Made by a program: the position numbers and the translations under genes
Shown here: in pieces, positions 9,055 through 17,844 of the stretch
How positions within the stretch are numbered: the stretch's first letter is position 1
How the letters are laid out: every line of letters begins with the position of its first letter
The notes under the pieces: model-generated
The model's database searches: none
What the model saw: the letters and a program-made list of their open reading frames with translations, nothing else
What the model was told of the DNA's origin: nothing
Assembly: GCF_014648095.1 (NCBI RefSeq)
Contig: NZ_BMQL01000022.1
Location: forward strand, 1-64,000
DNA from: Deinococcus ruber
GTDB lineage: Bacteria; Deinococcota; Deinococci; Deinococcales; Deinococcaceae
Length of the DNA stretch: 64,000 nucleotides
Direction of reading: 5' to 3'

Positions 9055-10308
9055 ATGATGCGCCGACTGTTGAGCCTCGGTCTGCTGGCGGGCATGACGA
9101 CGGCCTCCGCCCAGCAGATCACGTTGCCGCCGCGTCCTCTGCCGCCCGCGCTGCCCGCAGCCACCGTGACCGCGACCATGCTGACCCCGGTGGCAAAAGC
9201 CTTCTCGCCCGAGATGCTGAAGCGCCTGAGCGTGCCAGACGGGTTTTCGCTGAAGGTGGTAGCCACCCAGCTCGGCAATGCCCGCATGCTGCACGTGATG
9301 AACGACGGCAGCATCTACCTGACGCGCAACGAGCAGGGCGACGTGATGCTGCTGAAAGATGCCAACAAAGACGGCATGATCGAGGGCAGCGAACGCACGG
9401 TGGTAGCGCAGAACCTGAAGAGCATTCACGGCATCACCGACCGGGCGGGCAAGCTGTATCTGACGGTGGATAAGACGGTGATGGTGGCCGACATCCTGCC
9501 GGGCGGCAAACTCAGTACGCCGCGCATCTTCGTCAAGAATCTGCCGGATGTGGGACAGCATTTTGCGCGAGGTGTGGCGTTCGGCCCCGACGGATTTATG
9601 TACCTGTCGGTCGGGTCTACCTGCAACGACTGCCGCGATCCCAACCCCGAAACTGCCACCATGCTGCGAATCGCGCCCGATGGCAGCAGCCGTGAAGTGT
9701 ATGCCAGAGGGCTGCGGCATACCATCGGCTTCGACTGGCAGCCGGGCACGGGCAAGCTGTTCGGGCTGGATCAGGGCAGCGACTGGCACGGCGACGATCA
9801 GCCGCCCGAGGAACTGAACCAGATCGTGCGAAATCAGGATTACGGCTGGCCCTACTGCTTTGCCGACCAGCAGGCCGACCCGTATGTCAACAATCCGCCG
9901 CCCGGCAACCTCAAAAAAGAGGCGTTCTGCGCCACCCAGACGAAAGGGTCGCTGCTGACGTACACCGCCCACGCCGCCGCCATCTCGTTCTCCTTCTACA
10001 CCGGCACGCAGTTTCCCGCCGAGTACCGGCACGACGCCTTCGCCACCTTCCGGGGATCGTGGAACCGCAGCGAGCCGAGCGGCTATCAGCTGGCCCGCGT
10101 GCATTTCGACGAGCAGGGTAATCCGGCCAGTATCACGCCGTTCATCAGCGGGTTCGTGTACCACGACGACGCCCAGACCGAGGCCAACGGCTGGGCACAG
10201 TTCGGGCGGTTGGCGGGCATGGCGCAGGACACCGACGGCTCGCTGCTCTTTACCGACGATCAGAACGGCGTGCTGTACCGCGTGTCGTATACCGGGGGTC
10301 AGAAATGA
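9055..10308 (+). CDS. Secreted sorbosone-dehydrogenase-like (PQQ-type sugar dehydrogenase) beta-propeller protein
   Basis: A 417-aa exported protein starting at MMRRLLSLGLLAG, a short signal peptide ending ASAQQ; the longer open frame from 8959 adds sequence unlike a protein N-terminus. The body matches the L-sorbosone dehydrogenase / glucose dehydrogenase propeller type: SVPDGFSLKVVA, RGVAFGPDGFMYLSVGS, and GLRHTIGFDWQPGTGKLF. Two or more Cys (CNDC, CFADQ, FCATQ) may form disulfides. The stop overlaps the ATG of the next gene (ATGA), so both are made together. Oxidation of sugars or aldehydes outside the membrane is expected from the family; cofactor binding is not proven here. Confidence 0.85.
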   Translation: MMRRLLSLGLLAGMTTASAQQITLPPRPLPPALPAATVTATMLTPVAKAFSPEMLKRLSVPDGFSLKVVATQLGNARMLHVMNDGSIYLTRNEQGDVMLLKDANKDGMIEGSERTVVAQNLKSIHGITDRAGKLYLTVDKTVMVADILPGGKLSTPRIFVKNLPDVGQHFARGVAFGPDGFMYLSVGSTCNDCRDPNPETATMLRIAPDGSSREVYARGLRHTIGFDWQPGTGKLFGLDQGSDWHGDDQPPEELNQIVRNQDYGWPYCFADQQADPYVNNPPPGNLKKEAFCATQTKGSLLTYTAHAAAISFSFYTGTQFPAEYRHDAFATFRGSWNRSEPSGYQLARVHFDEQGNPASITPFISGFVYHDDAQTEANGWAQFGRLAGMAQDTDGSLLFTDDQNGVLYRVSYTGGQK

Positions 10309-11708
10309 AGTCGCTGCTTCGCGGGTGGATGATCGGGGGTCTGTTGATCGGCAGTGCGGCCAGTTTCGGCGCGGCTCAGGCGGCTTCAGCGACGGCTGTC
10401 CTGAAGGATGCGGGCGGCCAGTCCATCGGCACCCTACAGATTTCAGAGGTGCCGGGCGGCGTGCAGGTGAGTGTGAAGGCCAGCGGCCTGACGCCCGGTG
10501 GTCACGGGATGCATGTCCATGAAAACGGCAGCTGTGGCATCGGAATCGACCCTGCCACCAACACCCCCAAACCCTTCTTTGCATCGGGCGAGCATTTCGA
10601 TCCGGCCATGAGCAAGCAGCACAGCGCCCCCACCACGCCCGACGAATACGGCCACGCCGGAGACCTGCCGATGCTGATGGCCGACGCATCGGGCAACGCG
10701 GCCCTGACCTTTACCACCCACAAACTGACGCTGAGCGGCATGACAGGGCTACTCAAGCGCAGTGTGATCGTTCACGCTCTGCCCGACGATTACAAGACCA
10801 ATCCCGCCGGAGCAACGGGAGCGCGGGTGGCCTGCGGCGTAATCGTGCGTGACGGCGACACCGGGAGAATCTACGCCGTTCCCGGCACCCAGACCTTTCC
10901 GGAAGGCGTGGCCGTGAGCGAGCCGCGCAACCTGATCTTTACAGGCAGCGCCAGAACTGGCACCATCTACGCCATCGACGCCACCAGCGGCGCGGCCCGC
11001 GTCTTCTCGCCGGGCGGAAGTTATGGGCGCACCTCGGCGCTGGGAATGAAGCTGGACGCACAGGGGCGGCTGTATGTGGCGGGCGGCGCGACAGGCACGG
11101 TCAGCGTCATCAATCCCGACGGCTCGCCCCTGACCACCCTGGCGACCCCCGACAGCCCTAACCCGTACCTGAACGATCTGGTGCTGGCCCCCGACGGCAG
11201 CGCCTACGTCACCGACAGCAGCCGCCCGATGATCTGGCGCGTCACACCCGACCTGAAACACATCGAACCGTGGCTGCCGCTTCAGAACAGCCCTGTCCAG
11301 TACATGACCGGCATCAATCTGAACGGAATCGCCCTGACCGCCGACGGTAAGGCGCTGCTGAGCATTCAGTACAACACCGGAAAACTCTTCCGCATCGAGC
11401 TTGCCAGCAGGCGAATTCAGGAAGTGAAGGTGCCCGGCGGTCTGATGTACGGCGATGGCCTGTTGCTCGACGGTCAGACCTTGTACGTCGGTCAGAACCG
11501 CCTGAACTGGGTCAGCAGGGTGCAGCTCGGTGCCGATGGCCTGAGCGGAACAGTGCTGGGCCATACCGCCGCCGATGGCCTGCACTACCCGTCCACGCTG
11601 GCGATGCTGGGCGGCGACCTGATCGCCGTAAACAGCCAGCTCGACCGCACCATGAGCGGCACACCGCCGGAAGTTCCCTTCAAGCTCAGCAGATTCGCCA
11701 AATTCTGA
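10305..11708 (+). CDS. Secreted Cu/Zn superoxide dismutase domain fused to an SMP-30/NHL-type propeller
   Basis: A 467-aa exported protein with a signal peptide (about residues 1-26, ending AAQA). Residues about 28-180 form a complete Cu/Zn SOD domain: HGMHVHENGSC gives H70 and H72, GEHFDP gives H97, then H106, H117 with GDLP (D120), and VIVHALPDD gives H157. C77 and C177 are placed to form the conserved disulfide. Residues about 190-467 look like a six-bladed propeller of the SMP-30/gluconolactonase or NHL type (GVAVSEPRNLIF, LNDLVLAPDGSAYVTD). The fusion and the tight coupling to a sugar-dehydrogenase-like gene suggest joint handling of an oxidase product outside the cell; that is inference. 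Confidence 0.85.
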   Translation: MKSLLRGWMIGGLLIGSAASFGAAQAASATAVLKDAGGQSIGTLQISEVPGGVQVSVKASGLTPGGHGMHVHENGSCGIGIDPATNTPKPFFASGEHFDPAMSKQHSAPTTPDEYGHAGDLPMLMADASGNAALTFTTHKLTLSGMTGLLKRSVIVHALPDDYKTNPAGATGARVACGVIVRDGDTGRIYAVPGTQTFPEGVAVSEPRNLIFTGSARTGTIYAIDATSGAARVFSPGGSYGRTSALGMKLDAQGRLYVAGGATGTVSVINPDGSPLTTLATPDSPNPYLNDLVLAPDGSAYVTDSSRPMIWRVTPDLKHIEPWLPLQNSPVQYMTGINLNGIALTADGKALLSIQYNTGKLFRIELASRRIQEVKVPGGLMYGDGLLLDGQTLYVGQNRLNWVSRVQLGADGLSGTVLGHTAADGLHYPSTLAMLGGDLIAVNSQLDRTMSGTPPEVPFKLSRFAKF

Positions 11709-11723
11709 GCCAGAGAAAGCGCC

Positions 11724-11786
11724 TTCTTCCGGAGCAGAAGTTCGGGTCAGTGATGGTCCGGGCTATTGCCCCGGAAGAATTTTTTC
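11724..11786 (+). terminator. Rho-independent terminator
   Basis: TTCTTCCGG at 11724-11732 pairs with CCGGAAGAA at 11771-11779, followed by six T residues. The loop is long (about 38 nt) and may contain further pairing. It lies just after the SOD-propeller gene and would end that two-gene operon. Confidence 0.65.
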
Positions 11787-12217
11787 TTTCCACCTGCTGA
11801 CTGGCGATCTTCTGAAACGCCTGCCTCATGAATAAGCCTTCATTTTACAAAAGGGAGGCGCGTCTATCACGTTAACCTGCCTGATAAAAAGACTCATCCC
11901 TGCTCTGAAGAGAGGCTGATGGATCGGAAAAATACAGAGCAAAATAAACTTATGTCAACGGTCAGGAAATTTTCAGAGATGAGATTCTTACCTATCCCGG
12001 ACTATTGAGCGTTGGTAGCTACTTTTATTCTCACGTTCACCCTCATCTTCTTCTGGGGAAGCAGACAACCGATCAAATTATGGAGGTCAGCACATATATG
12101 AGCGTGTTGTCATACTCTGATTGCTAAATTCATATCAGCTTTGGGCAACATTGATTCAGTCGTGAAAAAGTGCGCCAACTATCCTTCCATCTCTCTTCCC
12201 GCCGAGCAGAGTGGCGC
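11787..12217. other. AT-richer intergenic region without a supported gene
   Basis: About 430 bp of lower GC content than the surroundings. There is no long reading frame. A 15-codon frame around 12080-12126 with GGAGG inside it is too short to support. A single TTATGTCA half-site lies at 11950-11957, but its palindromic partner is missing. Promoter elements for the SRPBCC gene are expected here but none stands out. Confidence 0.5.
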
Positions 12218-12994
12218 ATGGACAATCCGAACGGAGCAACTTCCAACATGGGGCATTCGACGACGGGAGCGCGGCTTCAGACCACCGAGCGCCTGCTGCT
12301 GGCGTCGCTGGGCCTGGGGCTGATGGCTCTGGGAACGCGGGGCGGGAATGTGCGTCGTCTGGCCTTTGGCGGAGCGGGAGCGCTGGCGGCGGTACTGGCG
12401 GCACGCGGCAGCAATCCGGTTGCCACCGCGATGAAGATTCAGACCGATAGCAGCGGTGAAACCCGCGTCAGTGACGGTGTGACCATCGGTAAGCCTGCCG
12501 CCGAGCTGTACGCGGTCTGGCGCAATCTGGAGAATCTGCCCAACCTGATGCGCCACCTTCAGGAAGTGAAAGTGCTGGACGACAGGCGCTCGCACTGGAC
12601 GGTGAAGGGGCCGCTGGGTGAGGTGAGCTGGGACGCCGAACTGACTGCCGACGAACCGGGCAAACGCATCGCGTGGCAGTCGGTGGAGGGGGCCAGCATC
12701 GAGAACGGCGGTGAAGTGCTGTTCCGCCCGGCCCCCGGCGCACGCGGCACCGAAATCGTGGTGCGGCTTCATTACCGCGCTCCGCTGGGAAGCACCGGGG
12801 CAGTCGTTGCCCGTGCCCTGGGCGAAGAGCCGTCTCAGCAACTCCGCGACGATCTGATGCGCTTCAAACGTGAGCAGGAACTGGGCTTTCACCCGACCAC
12901 CGAGGGGCAGACCAGCGGGCGGGCAGCCAAGCAGCAGGAAGACAGGCCGCAGGCACAGCCCGGCGGTGCACTGGCTCAGGGAGGTGCGCGGTGA
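12218..12994 (+). CDS. SRPBCC-family protein with N-terminal membrane segments
   Basis: A protein of about 258 aa if started at the ATG at 12218; GTG 12170 and ATG 12248 (with GGAG 11 nt upstream) are alternatives. Two hydrophobic glycine/alanine-rich segments (residues about 22-58 from 12218) precede a START/SRPBCC lipid-binding-like fold ([30 protein letters not shown], then [18 protein letters not shown]), a pattern seen in polyketide cyclase/dehydrase-type proteins of unknown function. The C-terminal 35 residues are Gln/Gly-rich and probably disordered. The stop overlaps the GTG start of the alcohol dehydrogenase gene by 4 nt, so the two are translationally coupled. Confidence 0.85.
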   Translation: MDNPNGATSNMGHSTTGARLQTTERLLLASLGLGLMALGTRGGNVRRLAFGGAGALAAVLAARGSNPVATAMKIQTDSSGETRVSDGVTIGKPAAELYAVWRNLENLPNLMRHLQEVKVLDDRRSHWTVKGPLGEVSWDAELTADEPGKRIAWQSVEGASIENGGEVLFRPAPGARGTEIVVRLHYRAPLGSTGAVVARALGEEPSQQLRDDLMRFKREQELGFHPTTEGQTSGRAAKQQEDRPQAQPGGALAQGGAR

Positions 12995-14169
12995 AGGCGG
13001 TCATCTGGCAGGGAACGAACAAGATCGGGGTCGAGACGGTGCCCGATCCGACGCTGCTGCTGCCCACCGACGCCATCGTCAAGATTTCCTCGACGGCGAT
13101 CTGTGGCTCTGATCTGCACCTGCTCGACGGGCGCATTCCCAGCATGGAGAAGGGCGACATCCTGGGGCACGAGTTCATGGGCGAAGTGGTCGAGGTCGGC
13201 AGAGACGTAAAGAAGCTGAAAGTCGGTGACAGGGTGGTGGTGCCCTTCAATCTGGCGTGCGGCGTCTGCGATCCCTGCAAACGCGGTTTTTTCAGCGCCT
13301 GCGACAATTCCAATCCCAATCACCGCATGGCCGAAGCGCTGTACGGCGGGGTCAGCGGCGGCGGACTGTTCGGCTACTCGCACATCTACGGCGGATATGC
13401 GGGCGGGCAGGCCCAGTATGTGCGCGTGCCCTTTGCCGACGTGGGGCCGTTCAAGATCGAATCCGATCTGCGCGACGAGCAGGTTCTCTTCCTGACCGAT
13501 ATCTTCCCGACCGGTTATCAGGCTGCCGAGCAGTGCGGCATCATGGCGGGGCGCGACGTGGTGGCGGTGTTCGGCGCTGGCCCGGTTGGTCAGTTTGCTG
13601 CCAGGAGCGCTCAGATGCTGGGAGCGGCACAGGTGATCGTGATTGACCGCGTGCCCGAGCGCCTCAAGATGGCCGAGGCTGCCGGAGCCATGACCATCAA
13701 TTACGAACAGGAAGACGTTCTGACTGCGCTGCGTGAAGCGACGGGCGGGCGCGGTCCCGATCACGTGATCGACGCCGTGGGCATGGAGGCGCACGGACAC
13801 GGCCCCGGCGCACTGCTCGACGAACTTCAGGTCAAGGCCAAAATCAGTTTCGACCGCATCACGGCGCTACGCTGGGCCATCATGAGCTGTGCCAAGGGCG
13901 GCACCGTGAGCATGCCGGGCGTGTACGGCGGCCTGATCGACAAGCTGCCGATGGGCGCGGCCTTTGCCAAGGGTCTGATCTTCCGCATGGGCCAGACGCA
14001 TACCCACCGGTACCTGGGGCCGCTGCTGTCGCGCATCGAAGCGGGCGAGATCGACCCCAGCTTTGTCATCACCCACCGCGCCACGCTCGATCAGGCTCCG
14101 GAACTGTACAAGACCTTCCGCGACAAGCACGACGGCTGCATCAAAGTGGTGCTCAATCCCTGGGGCTGA
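12991..14169 (+). CDS. Zinc-dependent alcohol dehydrogenase, glutathione-independent formaldehyde-dehydrogenase-like
   Basis: A 392-aa medium-chain dehydrogenase starting at GTG in a GTGA overlap with the preceding gene. The catalytic zinc site is visible as C38 (AICGSDLH) with H60-E61 (GHE), and the structural zinc site as four Cys (C90, C93, C96, C104 in [15 protein letters not shown]). The NAD-binding glycine motif is [15 protein letters not shown]. Overall length and order resemble the Pseudomonas-type formaldehyde dehydrogenase group. It should oxidise an alcohol or aldehyde adduct with NAD in the cytoplasm; the exact substrate is not shown. Pairing with an SRPBCC gene recurs in environmental bacteria, but I cannot say what the pair does. 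Confidence 0.93.
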   Translation: MKAVIWQGTNKIGVETVPDPTLLLPTDAIVKISSTAICGSDLHLLDGRIPSMEKGDILGHEFMGEVVEVGRDVKKLKVGDRVVVPFNLACGVCDPCKRGFFSACDNSNPNHRMAEALYGGVSGGGLFGYSHIYGGYAGGQAQYVRVPFADVGPFKIESDLRDEQVLFLTDIFPTGYQAAEQCGIMAGRDVVAVFGAGPVGQFAARSAQMLGAAQVIVIDRVPERLKMAEAAGAMTINYEQEDVLTALREATGGRGPDHVIDAVGMEAHGHGPGALLDELQVKAKISFDRITALRWAIMSCAKGGTVSMPGVYGGLIDKLPMGAAFAKGLIFRMGQTHTHRYLGPLLSRIEAGEIDPSFVITHRATLDQAPELYKTFRDKHDGCIKVVLNPWG

Positions 14170-14204
14170 GCGGGGCAGCACGACGTTTCCGGTGGTATGA
14201 CCTG

Positions 14205-14237
14205 AGCAGCGCTCCTTCGGTGGGGCGCTGCTTTTTT
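14205..14237 (+). terminator. Rho-independent terminator
   Basis: AGCAGCGC (14205-14212) pairs with GCGCTGCT (14225-14232) around a short TTCGG-containing loop, followed by a run of T. It lies 36 bp after the alcohol dehydrogenase stop and between convergent genes. It would end the SRPBCC-ADH operon. Confidence 0.85.
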
Positions 14238-14269
14238 GCCTGTGTATCAAACGCCTGAGGTCAGGAGTC

Positions 14270-15490
14270 CTAAATCGGTTCCTTGATCAGCTCGATCAGG
14301 TGATCCAGCACGCGCTCGCCGTCTGTGCCCAGGCCGTTGTGTTCGTACTCGTTGGTCAGCCACATCCGCAGATTGCCGATCAGGGCAGCGGTTTCCTCGG
14401 AATACACGCGCTCGACGTACATGTCGTTGGCATACACCGCCGCCGCCACCGGCACCGTGTTGGCACGCAGGCGTTCGGCGTCGTACAGCTTCGGCCAGGG
14501 TTCGTGGGCCAGCTGTTCGGCGGCCTGTGCCAGCGGGCGAAGCGCTGCCGACTGCTCGAACATCCACGGATACACCATCTCGCCGGTAAACCACTCTGTC
14601 GGAAAGCTGTCCGGATACTCGCGCTGGGCGGCCCAGGCGCTCACAACACCGTCGGCGTAACATGCTTCATGCAGCGCGGCGTACAGCGGATTGCGGGCGA
14701 ACGAAAACTCGGCCTCTATATCGTGCAGGAAGGCAGACGAGCCAAACGGCTGGTCGAGCAGATAAAATACGTGCTCAAGCCCGCGCTGCATTCCCAGCCC
14801 CTGCCCGATCTGCCTGAAGCGCTCTGATGTGAGGCGGTCGCCGGAGGGCAGCCGGACATCCTCACTGTTCAGCCGGGTATGGATGGCCCGCACCGTGTCC
14901 AGATGCTGCGGATAGCGGGCATAGAAGCGGCGGTTTCGATCTGCCACCCGCTGATAGGTGGCGCGGTAGATCTCCTCGGTGGGCCTTCCGATGGGCGGCA
15001 GACCCCCGGTGATGAAGGCTTCTCGCAGTCCTTGTGGTGCAGACGACAGATACGTGACCACGCAGAAACCGCCGAAACTCTGCCCCAGCACGCTCCAGGT
15101 GTCTACACCCAGCGCCTGCCGGATCAGTTCGGCGTCGCGCACGATGGCGTCGGCGCGGAAGTGGCGCAGATATGCGACCTGCTCTTCGGCACTCATTCCA
15201 GGCAGCGTGCCAACCGGCGTGGATCGTCCGGTGCCGCGCTGGTCGAGCAGCAGAATGCGGTAGTCGCGCAGCGCCCGTTTCATCCAGCCGGAAGCCCCGG
15301 TGGGCCGCACCGCCTCGAAACCGGGGCCGCCCTGAAAGTACACCAGGAACGGCCTGTCCTTGCCGTCCGGGTCGGCCACCTCGCGGGCGAACACGCTGAT
15401 CTGTGGACCGTCCGGCTGGGTATGGTCGAGAGGAACATTGAATTCGTGATCGGTCAGCAGAAGGCCGGCAAGGCGGTACGGCTGGGGCAT
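14270..15490 (-). CDS. Alpha/beta hydrolase, proline iminopeptidase-like (peptidase family S33)
   Basis: A 406-aa cytoplasmic hydrolase. The oxyanion-hole region reads YFQGGPGFE, the LLLDQRGTGRST stretch follows, and the nucleophile elbow is GQSFGG with the catalytic Ser near residue 140. Acid and His residues are expected in the C-terminal part (NGLGTDGERVLDHLIE region). The size and the DQRGTG motif are typical of S33 proline iminopeptidases that trim N-terminal proline from peptides; another small ester or amide substrate is possible. A TAGAGT hexamer 6 nt before the ATG suggests a leaderless transcript. Confidence 0.88.
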   Translation of the reverse strand: MPQPYRLAGLLLTDHEFNVPLDHTQPDGPQISVFAREVADPDGKDRPFLVYFQGGPGFEAVRPTGASGWMKRALRDYRILLLDQRGTGRSTPVGTLPGMSAEEQVAYLRHFRADAIVRDAELIRQALGVDTWSVLGQSFGGFCVVTYLSSAPQGLREAFITGGLPPIGRPTEEIYRATYQRVADRNRRFYARYPQHLDTVRAIHTRLNSEDVRLPSGDRLTSERFRQIGQGLGMQRGLEHVFYLLDQPFGSSAFLHDIEAEFSFARNPLYAALHEACYADGVVSAWAAQREYPDSFPTEWFTGEMVYPWMFEQSAALRPLAQAAEQLAHEPWPKLYDAERLRANTVPVAAAVYANDMYVERVYSEETAALIGNLRMWLTNEYEHNGLGTDGERVLDHLIELIKEPI

Positions 15491-15496
15491 ACGTCA

Positions 15497-15502
15497 ACTC
15501 TA
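15497..15502 (-). promoter_or_regulatory. -10 element for a leaderless mRNA (S33 hydrolase)
   Basis: On the minus strand TAGAGT lies 6 nt before the ATG at 15490, fitting the TANNNT pattern that places transcription start at or next to the start codon. No ribosome binding site is present. No convincing -35 box. Confidence 0.5.
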
Positions 15503-15673
15503 CGGGTTCAGCGACGTGTGGTGATCATGCGGAGCACCATGAACACAGGATGAAGCACTGATGACATGTAAATGACACACCCACTATCTGAACTTATGTT
15601 TATTCTTGAGGTGGCCCTGTCTGAACCTTTTTCGAGTGTTGCTGCACTTCAGCTCCGCTGCGCCTCTCTCCCA

Positions 15674-15718
15674 ACTTTGACTGTGCCGACTTCGACTGTA
15701 CCTATTTCAATTGTGCCG
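15674..15718 (+). repeat. Three tandem 15-bp repeats upstream of the metzincin-like lipoprotein gene
   Basis: Three contiguous 15-nt units (15674-15688, 15689-15703, 15704-15718) share the pattern A-Y-TT-Y-R-A-Y-TGTRCC-N. They end 22 bp before the ATG and just before its ribosome binding site, so they lie in the 5' leader or promoter. They could be iterated protein-binding sites or an RNA element. Confidence 0.7.
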
Positions 15719-15740
15719 AACGCTGCCGTAAAGGAGATCC

Positions 15741-17792
15741 ATGAACACCCGCTTAGGTGCTGTGACGCTGCTGGGCCTCGCCCTAACCCTTGCTGCCTGT
15801 GGAGGCGGTTCCGATGTGACGCCCGCTCCCTCGCCCGACACCTTCTCGCTCGGCACGCTGACGCCTGGGCAGCCGCAGGAAATCAACACCAAGCTGAAGA
15901 TCAATATCGTGATGGTGGGTTACCATCCCACCGCACCCGGTCAGGTGGTCGGGCCGCGTGACGTCAATCCCGGCGATTTCCTTCAGGAACTGCCCAGCTC
16001 TGGCCGCAATGTGGCCCGTATTCCCTCGGCGTATTCGCCCACCATCAGTGGCAACGAGCCGACCGGCAACGCCTACAGCTACGACTACAACGTCGTGTAC
16101 GCCAACCAGAGCTTCGAGGACGGCTTCTTCTCGTACCTCAGCAGCCAGGGCACCGAAAAGCCCGTCACCTTCTATCAGAAGGCCTACAACTGTCAGAACA
16201 TTCCCGCCGACGGCAGTACCCCTTCCTGTGACACGCCTGCCAGCAACATTTCGCTGCCGATCACGGGCAATCTGGAGATCGACGGCACGACCGCCGAGAA
16301 CTGGCTGGCCGACCACGCTTCCAGCATCGGCGTAGACAGCAGCCAGTACACGATTTTCCTGGTGAACTGGTACGGTCGTCCTGACTTCAAGTTTCACAGC
16401 TATACCCAGGCCAGCGCTGCCGACAGCGACACGGGCACGGTCTTCGGGGGCCGGGCCTCGCGGCGGCTGAATGCCTGGGGCGGCACGGTGCGCGGCACCC
16501 AGACTCAGCGCGTGTGGTTCTACGACCTGTCGGCCAACCCCGAAGCCTGGACCTCGAACTGGAACATCACCGATGCCGATGTGGACGGCGACAGTGTGCC
16601 CGATTACCGCATGCCGCCCGTGTGGGAATACGGCACCAGAAAGGCCAGCTATCGCCTGTTCAGCAGGGTCGGGGCCGATCTGGCAAAGGTCACGCGCTAT
16701 GTGGCTCTCGACCTGCTGTTCACGCCCTCGCCCATCTACCGTGTGGCGCTGACGCCGCCCAACATGCCCGAATCGATCAATCTGAACGTGGCGCTGGAGC
16801 AGGGTGCAGGCGCGACACCACAGGGAAGCGTGCTGAATCCCGGCCTGTCGCAGTCGCGCCTCCAGGTGCTTCAGCCGTTTGCCAAGCTGACCAATTCGGT
16901 GCGAACTTCGCCGCTGACGGGCGACCTGCGTTCCGATTACCTGTGTCTGTTCCCCACCGTGTCTGCCGATGTCTGCTCTCCAGACCGCGCCGACCCGACT
17001 GGCGACCGACTGTTCGTGCGCGGCCTGAACGAGGTGCGCGAACTGTACAAGACCAACACGGCGTATCAGGTGCCCGTCTATGCCTTCAACGACGATCAGG
17101 AAAGTCAGGGCGGTCTGCTGGGCGTCGCCATTGACGATGGTGTCACGGGCACGCAGGCGCTGGTGTACTCCTTCCTGACGCCGAGTCTGTTCGCCGATGC
17201 CGGCTACGGCTTTACCGACACCATCACCCACGAAACCGGGCACCATTTCAGCCTGTCTCATCCACACGACGGCTACGACAGCAGCCAGAACGTCGAGTAC
17301 GGCCCCAGCGGCGAGTATGCCTACGTCAATGCCGGAGACATGAGCCATACCGTCATGTCGTACAACGACCTCTCCCGCGATTTCGGGCAGTTCAATCTCG
17401 ACAGCCAGTACCGCTACCTGACCGCCGCGTATCTCAACAACGCGGGCGCGGTGCTGCAACTGGTGCAGCAGGCGGGCACGGACAAGGTGGCAGCGGTCAG
17501 GTCGGTGGCCCAGAGCGCCGACGCCCAGTTTGCCCAGGCACTTTCCAGTTACCGCGCCATGAATTATCTGGACGCCGCCACTCAGGCCCACAGCGCCTAC
17601 CGCTCGGTGATCGACGCGGCGCAGGCGGCAGGAGTCGGCGTGCAGGCCTACAAGTGGTACGAGCGGCTGAACGGGCTGTCGCTCGGTCAGGCGGGTGTGC
17701 CGCGCCGGGTCAACAACTATCTCCCGGTGCAGGGAACGGCCATCCGGCCCGAAACCAACGAATTCCTGAACAAGCTGCGGAAATCGCCGTAA
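15741..17792 (+). CDS. Secreted metzincin-like zinc metalloprotease lipoprotein
   Basis: A 683-aa exported lipoprotein with AAGGAG 5 nt before its ATG. Residues 1-19 are a signal peptide and LAAC gives the lipidated Cys20, followed by a Gly/Ser/Pro linker. The zinc site HETGHHFSLSH spans H497, E498, H501 and H507, matching HExxHxxxxxH; the usual Gly at the seventh position is Ser504. A downstream Met in HTVMSYNDLS fits a Met-turn, the metzincin hallmark. The N-terminal 450 residues show no domain I recognise and no obvious propeptide. It should sit on the outside of the cell membrane and cut proteins or peptides. It is probably an operon leader for the following small secreted protein gene. 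Confidence 0.82.
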   Translation: MNTRLGAVTLLGLALTLAACGGGSDVTPAPSPDTFSLGTLTPGQPQEINTKLKINIVMVGYHPTAPGQVVGPRDVNPGDFLQELPSSGRNVARIPSAYSPTISGNEPTGNAYSYDYNVVYANQSFEDGFFSYLSSQGTEKPVTFYQKAYNCQNIPADGSTPSCDTPASNISLPITGNLEIDGTTAENWLADHASSIGVDSSQYTIFLVNWYGRPDFKFHSYTQASAADSDTGTVFGGRASRRLNAWGGTVRGTQTQRVWFYDLSANPEAWTSNWNITDADVDGDSVPDYRMPPVWEYGTRKASYRLFSRVGADLAKVTRYVALDLLFTPSPIYRVALTPPNMPESINLNVALEQGAGATPQGSVLNPGLSQSRLQVLQPFAKLTNSVRTSPLTGDLRSDYLCLFPTVSADVCSPDRADPTGDRLFVRGLNEVRELYKTNTAYQVPVYAFNDDQESQGGLLGVAIDDGVTGTQALVYSFLTPSLFADAGYGFTDTITHETGHHFSLSHPHDGYDSSQNVEYGPSGEYAYVNAGDMSHTVMSYNDLSRDFGQFNLDSQYRYLTAAYLNNAGAVLQLVQQAGTDKVAAVRSVAQSADAQFAQALSSYRAMNYLDAATQAHSAYRSVIDAAQAAGVGVQAYKWYERLNGLSLGQAGVPRRVNNYLPVQGTAIRPETNEFLNKLRKSP

Positions 17793-17844
17793 CATCAGCC
17801 TGAGCGCGTCAGCCAGCATTCAGGTTGATGCACCACACTGAGCC

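Noticed and set aside
9031..10689. A 552-codon antisense frame opposite the dehydrogenase-SOD pair
   Set aside because: It crosses two well-supported coupled genes and lacks protein-like features.
11950..11957. Possible radiation-desiccation response motif half-site
   Set aside because: Only one half (TTATGTCA) is present; the downstream sequence lacks the mirrored TGACATAA.
12080..12126. A 15-codon frame with GGAGG before its second ATG
   Set aside because: Too short and isolated to distinguish from chance.
15572..15961. An ORF with three TxTVP-like pentapeptides
   Set aside because: The repeats are at DNA level in the leader of the metzincin gene; the ORF continues over that gene in another frame and has no domain.
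15783..17819. A 678-codon antisense frame opposite the metzincin gene
   Set aside because: It mirrors a well-supported gene with signal peptide, zinc motif and ribosome binding site. Long antisense frames are expected in GC-rich coding DNA, and the translation has no domain.
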